Below, one piece after another: positions 45,160 through 55,879 of a DNA stretch of 64,000 nt. The stretch comes from Linum tenue. Its lineage: Eukaryota > Streptophyta > Magnoliopsida > Malpighiales > Linaceae. The stretch spans positions 1,279,912 to 1,343,911 of the forward strand of contig CAMGYJ010000008.1 in assembly GCA_946122785.1 (NCBI GenBank), read 5' to 3'. The position numbers and the translations under genes were made by a program. The notes below the pieces were generated by a model. The model saw only the letters and a list, made by a program, of their open reading frames with translations. It searched no databases and was not told where the DNA came from. How positions within the stretch are numbered: position 1 is the stretch's first letter; each line of letters begins with the position of its first letter.

Positions 45160-45700
45160 TCCGTCGTAGGCGCAAGCTCTCACCCTCCCTCGCCGCAACC
45201 GTATCATGATGATTCTCCCCACAAATGGAAGCCCTAATGAAAATCGTCTTCTTGATCAAATCATCCCCAACATCGAAAGCCCGCCTCTCAGCATCAGCTT
45301 CGCCCTCGTCTCCAGCACCGTCGCCCTCGTCAGCGCCACCCATGCAGAGAAGAGGGCGCCCCAGACGGTGGAGCTGCCGCCGACGCGAGGCGCGTTCATC
45401 CGGCGTACCCGATGACTGCGCCTATGCCGAAAGCGCCGCCGATGTCGTCGAGGATGCGGTCCAGGCAGGCTCCCTGGATGTTCTCCGGCGTACCCGATGA
45501 CTGCGCCTATGCCGAAAGCAACCGTCGCCGCCGTTCGACAGCCCCATCCCGCGTCCGAACACTTCCAGCGCTGCGCCGCCTGCGGCGGCGAAGATAACGC
45601 CTTCCTCTTCCATTACCTCGTTCATCAGATCGGCGTACCGTGACAGGGTCGGCCGCTTCGGCTCCGCCGCAGCCTCGTAAGCGACCAGGTTCCGCAAAGC
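45160..45700 (-). pseudogene. Chimeric pseudogene: DUF247-like start joined to TIM17-like segments
   Basis: On the minus strand, 45697-45600 reads MRNLVAYEAAAEPKRPTLSRYADLMNEVMEEEG, which resembles part of DUF247 plant proteins. From about 45485 to 45400 another frame gives DDIGGAFGIGAVIGYAG, and from 45400 to about 45290 RMNAPRVGGSSTVWGALFSA. Both are hallmark stretches of the mitochondrial inner-membrane translocase subunit TIM17, with about 20 intervening residues absent. A 32-bp stretch (ggcgtacccgatgactgc...) is present twice, at 45394 and 45484. Frameshifts and a stop after LSMLGMI rule out a functional protein. The GC content is far above the surroundings. Confidence 0.6.
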
Positions 45701-45759
45701 GACCTCGCAGTGAGGATTGGTATGTTTTTCTTTAAATGGTAGTCATTTTTTTCTCGTAG

Positions 45760-45990
45760 TGGTAGTGTTATTGTCGTATTGGTATTGTTTTTGTCGCATT
45801 GGTATTATTTTTGTCGCATTGGTATTGATTTTGTCGCATTGGTATTGATTTTGTCGCATTGGTAGTGATTAAATTTGCAATGGTATTGATGTTTTGTGAA
45901 ATGGTAGTGTTTTTATTTCTTGAATGGTATTGATGTTTTGTACAATGGTAGTATTTTTTTAATGGATTGGTATTGATTTATTGTTTTGTT
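45760..45990 (+). repeat. Minisatellite, ~20-bp unit
   Basis: The unit attggtattgattttgtcgc repeats about four times between 45778 and 45870, then decays into related words (aatggtattgatgttttgt) up to about 45985. Confidence 0.8.
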
Positions 45991-45993
45991 GTT

Positions 45994-46176
45994 GCAGCGG
46001 TATTAGTTTGGATGAACGAAATCAAGGAAAGATTGAGAAAAAGAAAGAAGAGAGATCTGGCTGAAAAATTGTAGAAGTGAGAGATGCAGCGGTATTAGTT
46101 TGGATGAACGAAATCAAGGAAAGATTGAGAAAAAGAAAGAAGAGAGATCTGGCTGAAAAATTGTAGAAGTGAGAGA
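45994..46176 (+). repeat. Perfect 92-bp tandem duplication
   Basis: The block starting gcagcggtattagtttgg at 45994 is repeated at 46086 without a mismatch through about 91 bases. The duplication must be very recent. It contains no gene. Confidence 0.95.
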
Positions 46177-46691
46177 AAGAGAGAGAGAAAAATTGCATTT
46201 AATATATTTATGTAATTTCCTAAAATGTAATTTATTAAAAAAAATCATTAATAAATTTTTTGTTACACCCAACCGTAACCTGTCCCCCTTTCGTATGATC
46301 ATAATTAACTTCTTTTGCCCTCAATTTTCCCATGCCGATTGACTGGCTTATTTATAATTGAATCGTACCGGTGTAGATGAGGAAATGAAAGGTACTACTC
46401 GGTGGCCGGTGGAGGGTGTGACAGTGAGCAGATGATGAGTGCTATCTCATCAATAAATATTGACAAGTGAACGAAAACGAACAGGAAAGTGTTCACTTGA
46501 GTTTATCCAATCACATGCAATAGGTAATTGGGTATCCACTATTGACCAAATGAATAATCTCGCATCTAGGTGATGACACGAAATAATAAATGACTGACCA
46601 CAAAGTGAACGATTTATTTTTCATGAGTAGAGATTAAACTGTGTCTATTGTCAAATTGTAATATGAAATCATCTCTAAATATCTCGGGAAG

Positions 46692-47137
46692 TAGTGATGG
46701 CAATTTTAACCCGTGCCCTGGTATTATCCGATCTGATCTGTGATTGGGTGGGTATTACCCGACCCGCAGTAGTTTGGGGCGGGACATGGGTATCTACTTC
46801 CGACCCGCCCCGCCCCGTTCTAGATCCATTTTATCTCAATTTATTATAATATCTATACATATTTTTCTTATTTTGAATTTACTTCAACTAGTTAGAGTTG
46901 ATCTTTCAACTTGTTAGACTCAATTATCCATTCTATTATCACTATTTTTCATTCATAAAGTATTTTCCCTTCGTTTTATCTTAAAAAGTACAATTTGCGT
47001 GTATTTTTTTCAAATAACAAATAAGAGTGGGTCGCCCCGCCCCACCTTGTACCCGCCCCGTCCCATAGTAGCTTGGGACGGGGCATGAAAATAATTGAGG
47101 TATCAGCCCGTCACGCCCCGCCCCATTGCTATTACTA
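46692..47137. mobile_element. hAT-type MITE, 446 bp
   Basis: The left end is TAGTGATGGCAAT and the right end reverse-complemented, TAGTAATAGCAAT. The flanks tcgggaag (46684-46691) and tctggaag (47138-47145) are an 8-bp duplication with one mismatch. Both ends are rich in ggcggg/cccgcc words. It has no coding capacity. Confidence 0.85.
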
Positions 47138-47229
47138 TCTGGAAGAGTAGGCCAACTACACAATAGGTTGATCGCATTCACATCTTATTCTTTTAGCCGG
47201 CTTAAGTGTGATTGGTTTAAAACCCACAA

Positions 47230-49477
47230 AATGGCATGCCAAAATATGATAATCACGCCAGAATGCAAATTCAGTGGAATGGTGGTCTCGCAGAGGCTTT
47301 CCATCCTTCGAGGGGCTTGCGACAAGACTGCCCGCTCTCTCCTTACATCTTCACCCTATGTATGGAGAGGTTGGGACATTTGATATCGGCGGCGGTGGAG
47401 AGTGGAGCATGGCAGCTGATTAAGTTATCGTCACATGGACCCCGGTTGTCCCACTTATTTTTTTGCTGATGACCTTATTTTATTCAGTGTGGCTTCTGTG
47501 GAGCAGGTTCAAGTGATCCTCACTTGCCTCAAGGACTTCAGTGCAACATCCGGGGAACAAATTAGTCGCCCAAAGTCGAGAGTGTTCTTCTCCAAGAATG
47601 TGGGGGCTCATGAGAGTGCTACTCTGAGAGCTGCGTTGGACATCCCATACATGATAGGGTTTCTAAGGCTACCTACACGGAGTTGATTCATAAAGTTGAC
47701 TCAAGGCTTGCAAGTTGGAAGGTACAATCCCTATCTCTTGCGGGAAGGATTACCCTAGCCTAGTCAGTGCTGTCATCCTTGCCTGCGTACACCATGGAAA
47801 TGTCTTTACTACCAGCAGATGTGAGAGATTATATTGATAAGAAGATAAGGAAGTTAATCTGGGGTAGTTCGGAACAAGGACGAAAAATACACCTTGTTGA
47901 CTGGGATACGGTATGCAAACCGAAAGAGGAAGGTGGCCTAGGCCTGAGATGTGCTACCAAAACGAATGAGGCGTTCACGGTGAAGATTGCATGGTGCTTA
48001 TTCACAGAGCAGGATATTCTTTGGGATCGAGTTGTCAGGGGAAAGTATCTAAGGCGGACTTCTTGGGGATGGGAACCAAGGGCGAATGGTCAATTATCAA
48101 ACCTGTGGTGGGAAGTGCTTCGCGTAATACATCATATCCCAACAGGTACGATGTGGAACATTAATAGTGGTATGCAAGCTAAATTTTGGACTGACAGGTG
48201 GCTTCAAGATGGCCCACGCTGGTTGATTTTGTAGTCAATTTGCCTGACGAGGCTAAGAAGCTCACCATTGTTGAACTTATACTTAATGGGAACTGGAATG
48301 TTGACTTCGTCAGGAGATTCACACCAGTTACATCCAGTCCCTCATGTGGGAGAACCAGATACTCCTTTTTGGAGATTCACACCATCTGGACGCTTTTCTC
48401 TTCAAACGGCCTATGAACTTATTAGTGGGGAAGGTGAGGAGAACCATTCACATCCTATGTGGAAAGCAGCTTGGCGCATACAAGGACCACAGAGATTGAA
48501 AAAGCTTTTTACTGGTTAGTTCTCCACCGCCGCCTCCTAACCAATGCATAGCGGTGTCGACGCCATATAGCAACTTCAGACAGCTGCCCTATTTGCGGAG
48601 GAGGTCCTGAAACGGCGATGCACGTCATCAGGGATTGTCCCTATGCTCGTCTTGTGTGGGCAGATTTTCTTGTGTGGCCAACAGATGGGCAATGCACTAC
48701 CTTGCAGGCCTGAGTGAAGTGGTGGACTCTACTATGTTCGCTATTATTTGTTGGAAATTATGAAAGAATAGGAATGAATGGTTTTTCGAGAAAAGGATGG
48801 CCACTGCGAGTCAACTAAGTATTCGAGTGAAAGAGCTATGCAGCTCGACTGCAGCAGCTTTTAATAAAGCGAGGGCTGTTATGGGAGGCGAGGCACCTAG
48901 CCTAAAGCCGCGAGCTTCGTTAAGTGGCAGAAACCTCCGAACGATTGGGTTTATTTAAACACAGATGGGTCAGTTATTAATTCTCAGGGAAGGACGGCAA
49001 CAGGTGGAGTGTTGCGTGACAGTGAAGGGAGGTTCCTCAAGACATTCGCAGCTAATCTCGGCGGTGGATCAATTACCCACGTTGAGTTGGCCGGCATCAC
49101 TCATGGATTGCGACTTGCCTGGGAAATGGGGTTTAGGAAAGTGCTTTTGCAGACCGACTCATCCACGGCCATTAGCTTGTTGCAAAGTGACAGGCCAGGT
49201 CACCCTCATCGCACGCTGGTGGCAATAATTCGGGCGTTGATAGAGAAAGACTAAAAGATAGCTAGCTTCTACACATGTTTACCGCGAAAGTAATTTCGTG
49301 GCGGATTATTTGGCATCTGTTGGCCATACCTTGTCGATTGGTATTCACATAATTGATGTCCCGGGTCCTATGCTGTGATTTGGCTGTATTTCGATACCAT
49401 TGGGGTTCAAACCCCCCGTTTGATTAATATTTAAGGGTTAGAGCGCCCCAAGCGCTCTGTTTATTACCCAAAAAAAA
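47230..49477 (+). mobile_element. 5'-truncated L1-type LINE
   Basis: It begins inside reverse transcriptase and continues through the zinc-binding region and RNase H to a 3' untranslated region. That region has a perfect hairpin (AGAGCGC 49440-49446, loop cccaa, GCGCTCT 49452-49458) and ends in A8. Endonuclease and ORF1 are missing, as usual for a truncated insertion. No target duplication was identified. Confidence 0.85.
47236..49254 (+). pseudogene. LINE ORF2 remnant: RT, zinc-binding region, RNase H
   Basis: The pieces are HPSRGLRQDCPLSPYIFTLCMERLG, then (next frame) FADDLILFSVASVEQ with the catalytic Asp pair near 47465, and the connecting region TMEMSLLPADVRDYIDKKIRKLIWGSSEQGRKIHLVDWDTVCKPKEEGGLGL. 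The zf-RVT region (PFWRFTPSGRFSLQTAYEL) and RNase H (DGSVINSQGRTATGGVLRD...ELAGITHGLRLAWEMGFRKVLLQTDSSTAI) follow. The first catalytic Asp, in NTDGS, is present here. Stops and frameshifts separate every block. Confidence 0.85.
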
Positions 49478-49639
49478 GTTGTAAAATTTTAAGCGAGTTC
49501 CAACTTTAGAATTTACAACAATTATTCATGGCTAGGTCTACACATATCAAATACACACTTTCCATTTTTTTATAAAAAAAGTAAATAATTATCAACTTAT
49601 ATACATCACCAGAAAAGAAATTAAGTCTAAATAGGCAAC

Positions 49640-49691
49640 TACAACAATATAATGGGCGAGTAGCCCGCGGCAAAGCGTGGTTCCAGCCTAG
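49640..49691 (+). mobile_element. Helitron 3' terminus
   Basis: AGCCCGCGGCAAAGCGTGG followed by ttccagcCTAG, ending at 49691 and followed by T, is the classic Helitron 3' end: a CCCGC/GCG(T)GG hairpin about ten bases before CTAG. The 5' end was not found, so only the terminus is annotated. Confidence 0.75.
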
Positions 49692-49708
49692 TACAATTTA
49701 ACTTGAAG

Positions 49709-50131
49709 ATGTTAATTTTATCGGGAATTTTTTTTTAGGATGCTTGATGAATGCAAATTACCAACCGAAGGACTGTTGCCCTAATTAATTGGAGTACTGC
49801 GTTGCAAGCTACAACACATCAGTAAGCTAAAAATGGATACACAAAGCCCTTACTATGTAAAGGAAGACTAAACCATACTCGAATGAATAATCAAATTAAA
49901 CTTCACCACATGCATAGTACGTATACAACCGGGACCGAGCTTGCCTTGGACCGCATCCAAGCTGCTGACATGAGCGAGGGCCACGCCATTGAAACCAAAT
50001 TCCTCAGGCTAGACCTCAATTATATAAACCTGGCAAATCCCCCTTGCTTCGTCACACCAAAGGAACAAAGCCTAGTTACTACACACTAGCACCTATTCTC
50101 TGTCTCCAGTCATTCTCAACCCGAAAGAGCA
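49709..50131 (+). promoter_or_regulatory. Promoter and 5' untranslated region of the phospholipase A1 gene
   Basis: TATATAAA at 50021-50028 is a good TATA box 103 bases before the start codon. The proximal region (ccattgaaaccaaattcctcaggctagacctcaat) resembles that of the second copy at 55940-55972. The distal part is conserved with the orphan promoter near 41003-41290, so the homologous block extends about 300 bp above the TATA box. Confidence 0.8.
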
Positions 50132-51385
50132 ATGAGCAGCATCGCCGCCAACTGGAAGAAACTGAGCGGCGAGGACCACTGGGACGGGCTGTTGGATCCA
50201 CTCAACGTCGACTTCCGGCGGTACCTCATCCACTACGGGGAGCGGCTGCAGTCTGTGTACGACGCATTCAACGGGGAAACCATGTCCAAGGCCTACGGAT
50301 TCAGCCGTTACCCACCGGAAAACTTCTTCTCCAGGGTCTTCCTCCAGAACGGGAAGCCGTACAAGTACCAGATCACCAAGTTCTTCTACGCCTCCTCGGA
50401 GTTCACGCTGGGCGACTGGATCGTCGCCGGCGGGTCCGCGTGGATGGGGTACGTGGCGGTGAGCACGGAGGAAGGGAAGTCCATTTTGGGTAGGAGGGAC
50501 ATCCTGGTTTGCTGGAGGGGTACTCTCACCAACATGGAGTGGTTCCAGGACGTGAATTTTCCGGCTGTTTCGGTTACCGAGGTTTATGGGACTGCCCATA
50601 ATCCCAAGGCTCATCAGGGTTTCTTCAGTGTCTATGCTCACAAGAACCCGGATTCTACCTACAACAAGAACAGTGCCCGTGAACAGGTCATTATTGTTGA
50701 ATGTTGTGGTGAACCGTGGAGTTCTAACATGTGACTGCAGTAATTAATGTTTATTCATTGGTACGGTCTACAGGTTTTGGCGGAGGTGAGGAGGCTGGTG
50801 GACAAGTACCGCGAGGAAGAAATGAGCATAACCGTGGTGGGACACAGCTTGGGCGCCGCCCTTGCGACCCTAAACGCGGCGGACATCGTGGCCAACAACT
50901 ACCACAAACCAACCGGTTCGACCAGTGGCTGTCTGGTCACGGCGTTCGTCTATGCTAGCCCACTCGTTGGCGACTGGGGCTTCTACAACATGTTCAACGC
51001 ACTGACGGACCTCCGGCTGCTGCGAATCCGGAACCTGCCCGACCCGGTCCCAAACCTCCCGCCCAAGCTCTTGGGGTTCTCCGAGGTCGGGAAGGAGCTT
51101 CTCATCGTCTTTGCTTCCCCTTACTGTAAGGTGCTTCTCAACCCACACAGCTTGGAGCTCTACATGCATGGAGTCGCGGGTTACAACGGGTTGAAACCGT
51201 TCAAGCTCGTGGTGGAGAGAGACATCGCGTTGGTGAACAAAGGGGAGGATCATCTCAAGGAAGAGTACAATGTGCCTCCGAAATGGTGGAACGTGAAGAA
51301 TAAGGCCATGTATCAGTTGGATGATGGGTCGTGGGACATGCGCGACTACATGCCACCTCCTCCAGAGTTCGTCGTCCTGTTATAA
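50132..51385 (+). CDS. Phospholipase A1, class II (DAD1-like lipase)
   Basis: Class-II plant PLA1 enzymes remove the sn-1 acyl chain from glycerolipids and lack a plastid transit peptide, which agrees with the cytosol-like start MSSIAANWKKLSGEDHW. Exon 1 is 50132-50686 and exon 2 50774-51385; the 87-bp GT-AG intron falls between codons, giving 388 residues, about the usual length. The Lipase_3 fold is shown by DILVCWRGT, the nucleophile elbow VVGHSLGAALATL (Ser of GHSLG), the Asp region RNLPDPVPNLPP and the His region HSLELYMHGVAGYNG. The nearest named relatives I recall are Arabidopsis PLA1-II gamma/delta. All residues expected for catalysis are present, and this is the only intact copy in the window. 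Confidence 0.93.
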
Positions 51386-51744
51386 ATTTTACCTCCGACG
51401 TTTAATATGCAAGCAAGAAATCGAATGTTGGTAGATACGAAGGGTGGTTGTGCGTAATAATTGGAGGGTCTTAGTAAGCTGAGTATTTTGGATTATGGTA
51501 AGTAATGAATAGATTTTGAATAATTCGTCGGGGGTAACTAAAGATGTGATCAACTGGACACCGCCGGTGGAAGGAGCTTTGGAACTTTTGTTCAACTTTT
51601 CTGGTTATATTGTATTGTGCTGTTTTGTCTAAGTTTCAAAAAGAAAATAATTAATGTGTGCACAATCAGTTTCTTGTCCGTTGTGTATGCCCTTGCCTAT
51701 ATCCAACCCGTGTGTTTGTTTATTTGTTTGCAAATGGATGTATG

Positions 51745-51920
51745 TAGGGGTGTCCGTTCGGGTAGCCGAACCCGAAACCCGAAAAAATCCAAAAACACGA
51801 AACCGAACAACATACAATTCGAAACCGAACCCGAAATCGTACTTTGCGGGTTTCGGGTACAGGAATCCAAAAATATGCGGCGCGGTTTCGGATCGGGTCG
51901 GGTGAACTCGAACCCAACTG
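51745..51920. mobile_element. Partial hAT-type MITE
   Basis: TAGGGGTGTCCGTTCGGGT followed by cgaacccgaaacccg resembles the left end of the plant hAT MITEs above. No matching right end or target duplication was found before AT-rich DNA begins. Confidence 0.5.
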
Positions 51921-52700
51921 TTGTGATTTTGTTTTTATAACTCTAATTTTTTTTATCTCTTTGTGATTTGATCTTTACATTCTTTTGTTTGTATGAACAA
52001 TTTTGTTCTTATTATTTGTACATACTTATTAAATATTATGTTTAATTTTTGTGTTTTAAGTTTATTGTTTAATTTTATGGGATATGGACAATATAAAACT
52101 AATATTTATATCTTAGTTTATTATTAAAATATTAAATAATTATTAAGATATTTAATTTTATGCATTCTATAACTATTGACATATTATTAACAATTTAGGC
52201 GTATTACTAGTTTAGAGACAAAGTAAAATACCTATAAATATTTTATACGTAACTTAATCATACCTTATTTTACTATGTTAAGTAATACAACCTTTTGGGT
52301 CATTTAATTATGGGTTTTCATATAATTAAATGTTTTGGTAATATGTTTTCTGCCATAGGTCCAAAATTGAAGGTATATCAACTATCACAATAACTATAAG
52401 TTTTAGAAGCGAAATTAAGATAATCAATACGAGTTACATGTTTTTTTGTCAAATTGCACAATGTTTCATATGCAAAAGATTGTTTGGTGTATGACGCAAA
52501 ATATAAATGGTTTTGTGATATAATATTAATAAGAAAATATAGATGCCAATAATTGTGTTCAATATAAAATAATTAACAATCATAGATGAGATTATCGTCA
52601 ACTCGTAATTAAACACTTTAGTTTTACAATTATCAAATGATAATATCCAAGTAAAATCTAAGTCCATCCATCATAAACCAGATAAACACTACTACCATTA
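51921..52700. other. AT-rich spacer, nothing recognised
   Basis: Very AT-rich, with no gene and no repeat border that I can support. Confidence 0.5.
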
Positions 52701-53494
52701 TCACTCCTCCTCATCCGGCTTTACATCGACATAATTATCATCATTCCCATCAGAAGCATCATCGAAATAGTCTTCTTCCACTTCTAACACAGTAGGACTC
52801 CGGATCAAACCATAGGTAGAATGAGAGCTTCCACTAGGTCCTGTAGCTTGTTGCTGTTTTATACAGTGATTTAGGATGTGACCAGAAGGCAGAAGCTTCG
52901 AACCCAGAGGAGTTGCTCGTGAAATCGGCAATCTCCACTTCTGCACCCTGTCGTCTGCTTTGGTCTCTTCATCGTTGATGGGTGGATCAGCGAGTGCCAT
53001 CTGGTCGCCGACGAATAGAGGAACCCAGTAACAAAAACCCAAAAAATTAGCTACCGTAAGAAGAACCCAATAACAAATTGGAGTAATAGAAGAATTGTTC
53101 AAACACTCACTTGGATTCCCTAGCGTAAAGACCCCCAAGAGAGAAATTGAAGGGAAACCCTCAAAACCTTATATGTGAGCACTGAATCTTTGCGGCTGAC
53201 AAAGAACAGAGTACGGTCGCGGCGGATTATCAATACCCCGCGTGGCCGCGTGCTCGGCTGTCCACTCCCGGACGCTACCGCATCCACATCGGAGGAGCTG
53301 ATCAGGAAGTCAGGGTCCGAATCGATGTCGTCCGACGGCGTCGCCGGAACCCCATCGTCACCAGCTCCCCCGCCGTTCCCGTTGCGGAAATCGGCAAGAT
53401 CCAGCAAAGGATTAGTAGAAACATGCGAAAGAGGGGAGAGATTACCTTCTTCATCTTGCACGACCTCGATCTCGTCAATGTTGGTGTTATCCAT
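52701..53494 (-). CDS. Predicted two-exon acidic protein, unknown function
   Basis: Exon 1 (53494-53168, 109 codons) is joined to exon 2 (53000-52701) by a 167-bp GT-AG intron that falls between codons, giving 208 residues. I do not recognise a family. The N-terminus (MDNTNIDEIEVVQDEEGNLSPL) and C-terminus (VEEDYFDDASDGNDDNYVDVKPDEEE) are strongly acidic. The middle has Gly/Asp- and Ser-rich stretches and a basic patch (STRPRGVLIIRRDRTLFFVSRK). No signal peptide or membrane helix is seen. A TATAAATA box lies 145 bases upstream and GC content rises in exon 1, which supports a real gene. It could instead belong to an unrecognised mobile element. Confidence 0.5.
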
Positions 53495-53638
53495 GATAAT
53501 ACTACGAGTGTGGGCAACAGCAACGTGAGAAACAAGGTTGTAGAAGAAGAAGAGGAATCTCAGAGATGAACTGAAAGAAGAAACAAGAGGCAGAGCTCGG
53601 AGAAAGCAGAATGAACTCCACCCCTGATAGCAAGCCAG

Positions 53639-53646
53639 TATTTATA
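53639..53646 (-). promoter_or_regulatory. TATA box of the acidic-protein gene
   Basis: TATAAATA on the minus strand, 145 bases before the ATG at 53494. The intervening leader is pyrimidine-rich (cttcttcttctac), as in plant 5' untranslated regions. Confidence 0.6.
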
Positions 53647-53699
53647 GTTGATGGAAGAAAGCTGAAGGGTTAAAGTCACATTGAGAATCGCAACCGTAA

Positions 53700-54157
53700 G
53701 GGTTTTTCGAATTTCAAAACCGCCGCCCAAATAGACCAATCATATAAAGACACGTGGACACCTACTAGATGTAGGCACTAGCCGCTGACGTAACAAGTTC
53801 CGCGCACCGGCTGGGGGCATGACACACCAGCGAAGAAGAAAAAATACACACAAAATCCAAACTTAAGCCCGAGCGTGCGCGAATCAAAAGAGCACACCCA
53901 GAATCCAATCTCAATCCCGAGCGTCACGCGCAACCATCCCGGAAAATCTCGCGAAGATCACGCAATCCAGACCAGACACGCACAATCAGACTAGAGCGCC
54001 TCGCGCGAATCAAAAGAGCACACCCAGAATCCAAACTTAATTCCGAGCGCCGCACACAACCTGCCAGGAAAATCTCACGGAGATCACGCAGACCTAAGCC
54101 AACCTCCGAGAAGTCAAACAGGCGGCATTCGCGGAATACCTCCTGATGGGGGGTAAT
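53700..54157 (+). repeat. Tat-type 3' untranslated region with 126-bp tandem repeats
   Basis: The block starting gcgcgaatcaaaagagcac at 53877 recurs at 54003, 126 bp later, with a further partial unit before it (near 53851). It leads into a purine run, gatggggggtaa (about 54145-54156), just before an LTR start. Tandem repeats in the 3' untranslated region are known in Tat/Ogre-lineage gypsy elements, which fits. Confidence 0.65.
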
Positions 54158-54690
54158 TGTCGGGCATATGACTCGGGTCTAGCCGCGCAAGGGAAGCACC
54201 CCGGCATCGCCCCCAGAAAAGTAAAGCCAACGCGACCAAAGCCCTCGCGAGGACCACAAGCGCGGCAAAGCTATCACGCGCGGACAAGGACGTCGGATAC
54301 TAAACGATGACGTCTAAGCCAAGAGTTGACCAGACCAACAAACCATGGAAAACGACTCTGCAGTTCCCGAGGAGTGGTCACATCACAATCCTAGATAAAC
54401 CCCCTTTGTCCTAGATAGAAGCCTACATCCCCTGACATGTCAGTAGTCATGTCACCATATCACCATGTAACTCACCCACCATCATGTAGCCTATAGATAT
54501 GGCATTTACTCCGGTGGGTGAGGGGATCGCATTTTTCAGGCTCTATCTTCACTACAATCAACTTCTCTCTCTAAAATACTACTCTCTCACTCCCATCTTC
54601 CCTCTCCCTTGCATTTGTTCTCGATTCTTATTGCTTGCTCTTCTCCACCCCTTTTCCCGAACCTCACTTCTACACTCAGTTAGGTTCAAA
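54158..54690 (+). repeat. Tat-type LTR (3' LTR), right end uncertain
   Basis: TGTCGGGCATATGACTCGGG is a typical start of this LTR family, directly after a polypurine tract. The LTR continues through gc-rich, then pyrimidine-rich DNA (ctctctctctaaaata, cccatcttccctctccc). No clear CA end or target duplication was found. The coding part of the element is absent to the left. Confidence 0.6.
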
Positions 54691-55180
54691 CCTATGTTTG
54701 TCCCGGCTTTTAGAAGTGCTTTTCGGCTTCAAAAGCTGAAGTAGGGCCAAACACCTCAAAAAGTCCGGCTTTTGAAAAGCCGAAAAGCGCTTTTGTATAA
54801 CATAAAAGCAGAAGCTCCGATTTGGATCTTCTGCGAAAAGCTGTTTTGAAAATACAGGATTATCCTTACCGTATTTTAATTTTATTTCAGAAAACATAAT
54901 TTTCTTTCATTTATATCATTTTAAAAATAAAATAAATAGTAAAAATATATTATTTAATATAAAATAAGTCTAACAAGATCCATTTTGACTATATTTTATT
55001 GTTTAAAATTGTTATTCATAGTTTATATTATAAGTCATTTTACACAACCTCTCATGTTAAAAATCACTTTTAATAGTTTTTCAGTCAAACACTCAACTGT
55101 TTTTTTTTGAAAAGTACTTCTCTAAAAGCTAAAGCCAGAAGCTGCTTTTGCAAAAGTTACAGCAGGACCAAACTGAGCCT
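54674..55180. mobile_element. MITE candidate rich in AAAAGC/GCTTTT
   Basis: The left sequence actcagttaggttc and the right end reverse-complemented, ggctcagtttggtcc, suggest terminal inverted repeats. Sub-terminal gcttttcggcttcaaaagc-type words are inverted between the two ends. I could not find a target duplication, and the left border overlaps the presumed LTR end. Confidence 0.4.
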
Positions 55181-55717
55181 ATGGAACTTTAAAAATTCAC
55201 CCTTAGCGCACCATATAAGATATGTTGAGGGAAATTTAATTAATAACTGGGAATAATTATGTTATGTTATTATGATTATTAAAATATCTATGAAATTCAT
55301 TTGAAAGTATTAACTTTCCGAGGGCCATGAACCCAAAACTTTTCTTCCTCACAATTGCACAAGATGCGGGCCACGAGATGGCTGCTTTGTTGAAATTCTG
55401 CTCCACAAAACCCACATGAAATGTCTCCAATCTGTTACATATTAAACTGCAATGTGTGAGATCTCCTTTTCAATCAATACAAAATTATTTTTTGTAAAAA
55501 AAAAAAAATTGTACAAGCAGGAATATTTGTATATATAAATATCTAGGTTTGAATAATATATGTGAATATCTTGATTGGTACAGTGAAAACGATAATTATA
55601 CATTTTATTTTTGCATATGTACCATATGTTTTGTTACTGAGCTTTCATTTACCTTATCACTTACCAGCCTTAATATATTTTGTATAACTTATCTATGAGC
55701 ATTAATTTGTCTCACAC

Positions 55718-55879
55718 CAAGGGTTGAAATACCGTATTGGAGGTTGTACCGGAAAAGTCAACGGTAGAGTATTTTATGCTAAAACGATGGTTTAACCGTA
55801 GTTCATCCGCTAAATACCGCTGGTATGGTATGATATTTTCTGATCAAAACGTCGGTACGATACGGTATTTCAATCTTTA
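55718..55879. mobile_element. Short hAT MITE (162 bp) in the promoter of lipase copy 2
   Basis: The ends caagggttgaaataccgtat and, reverse-complemented, taaagattgaaataccgtat match at 17 of 20 positions. A perfect 8-bp duplication tctcacac lies at 55710-55717 and 55880-55887. It sits about 95 bp above the TATA box at 55973-55980 of the second lipase copy. Confidence 0.85.
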
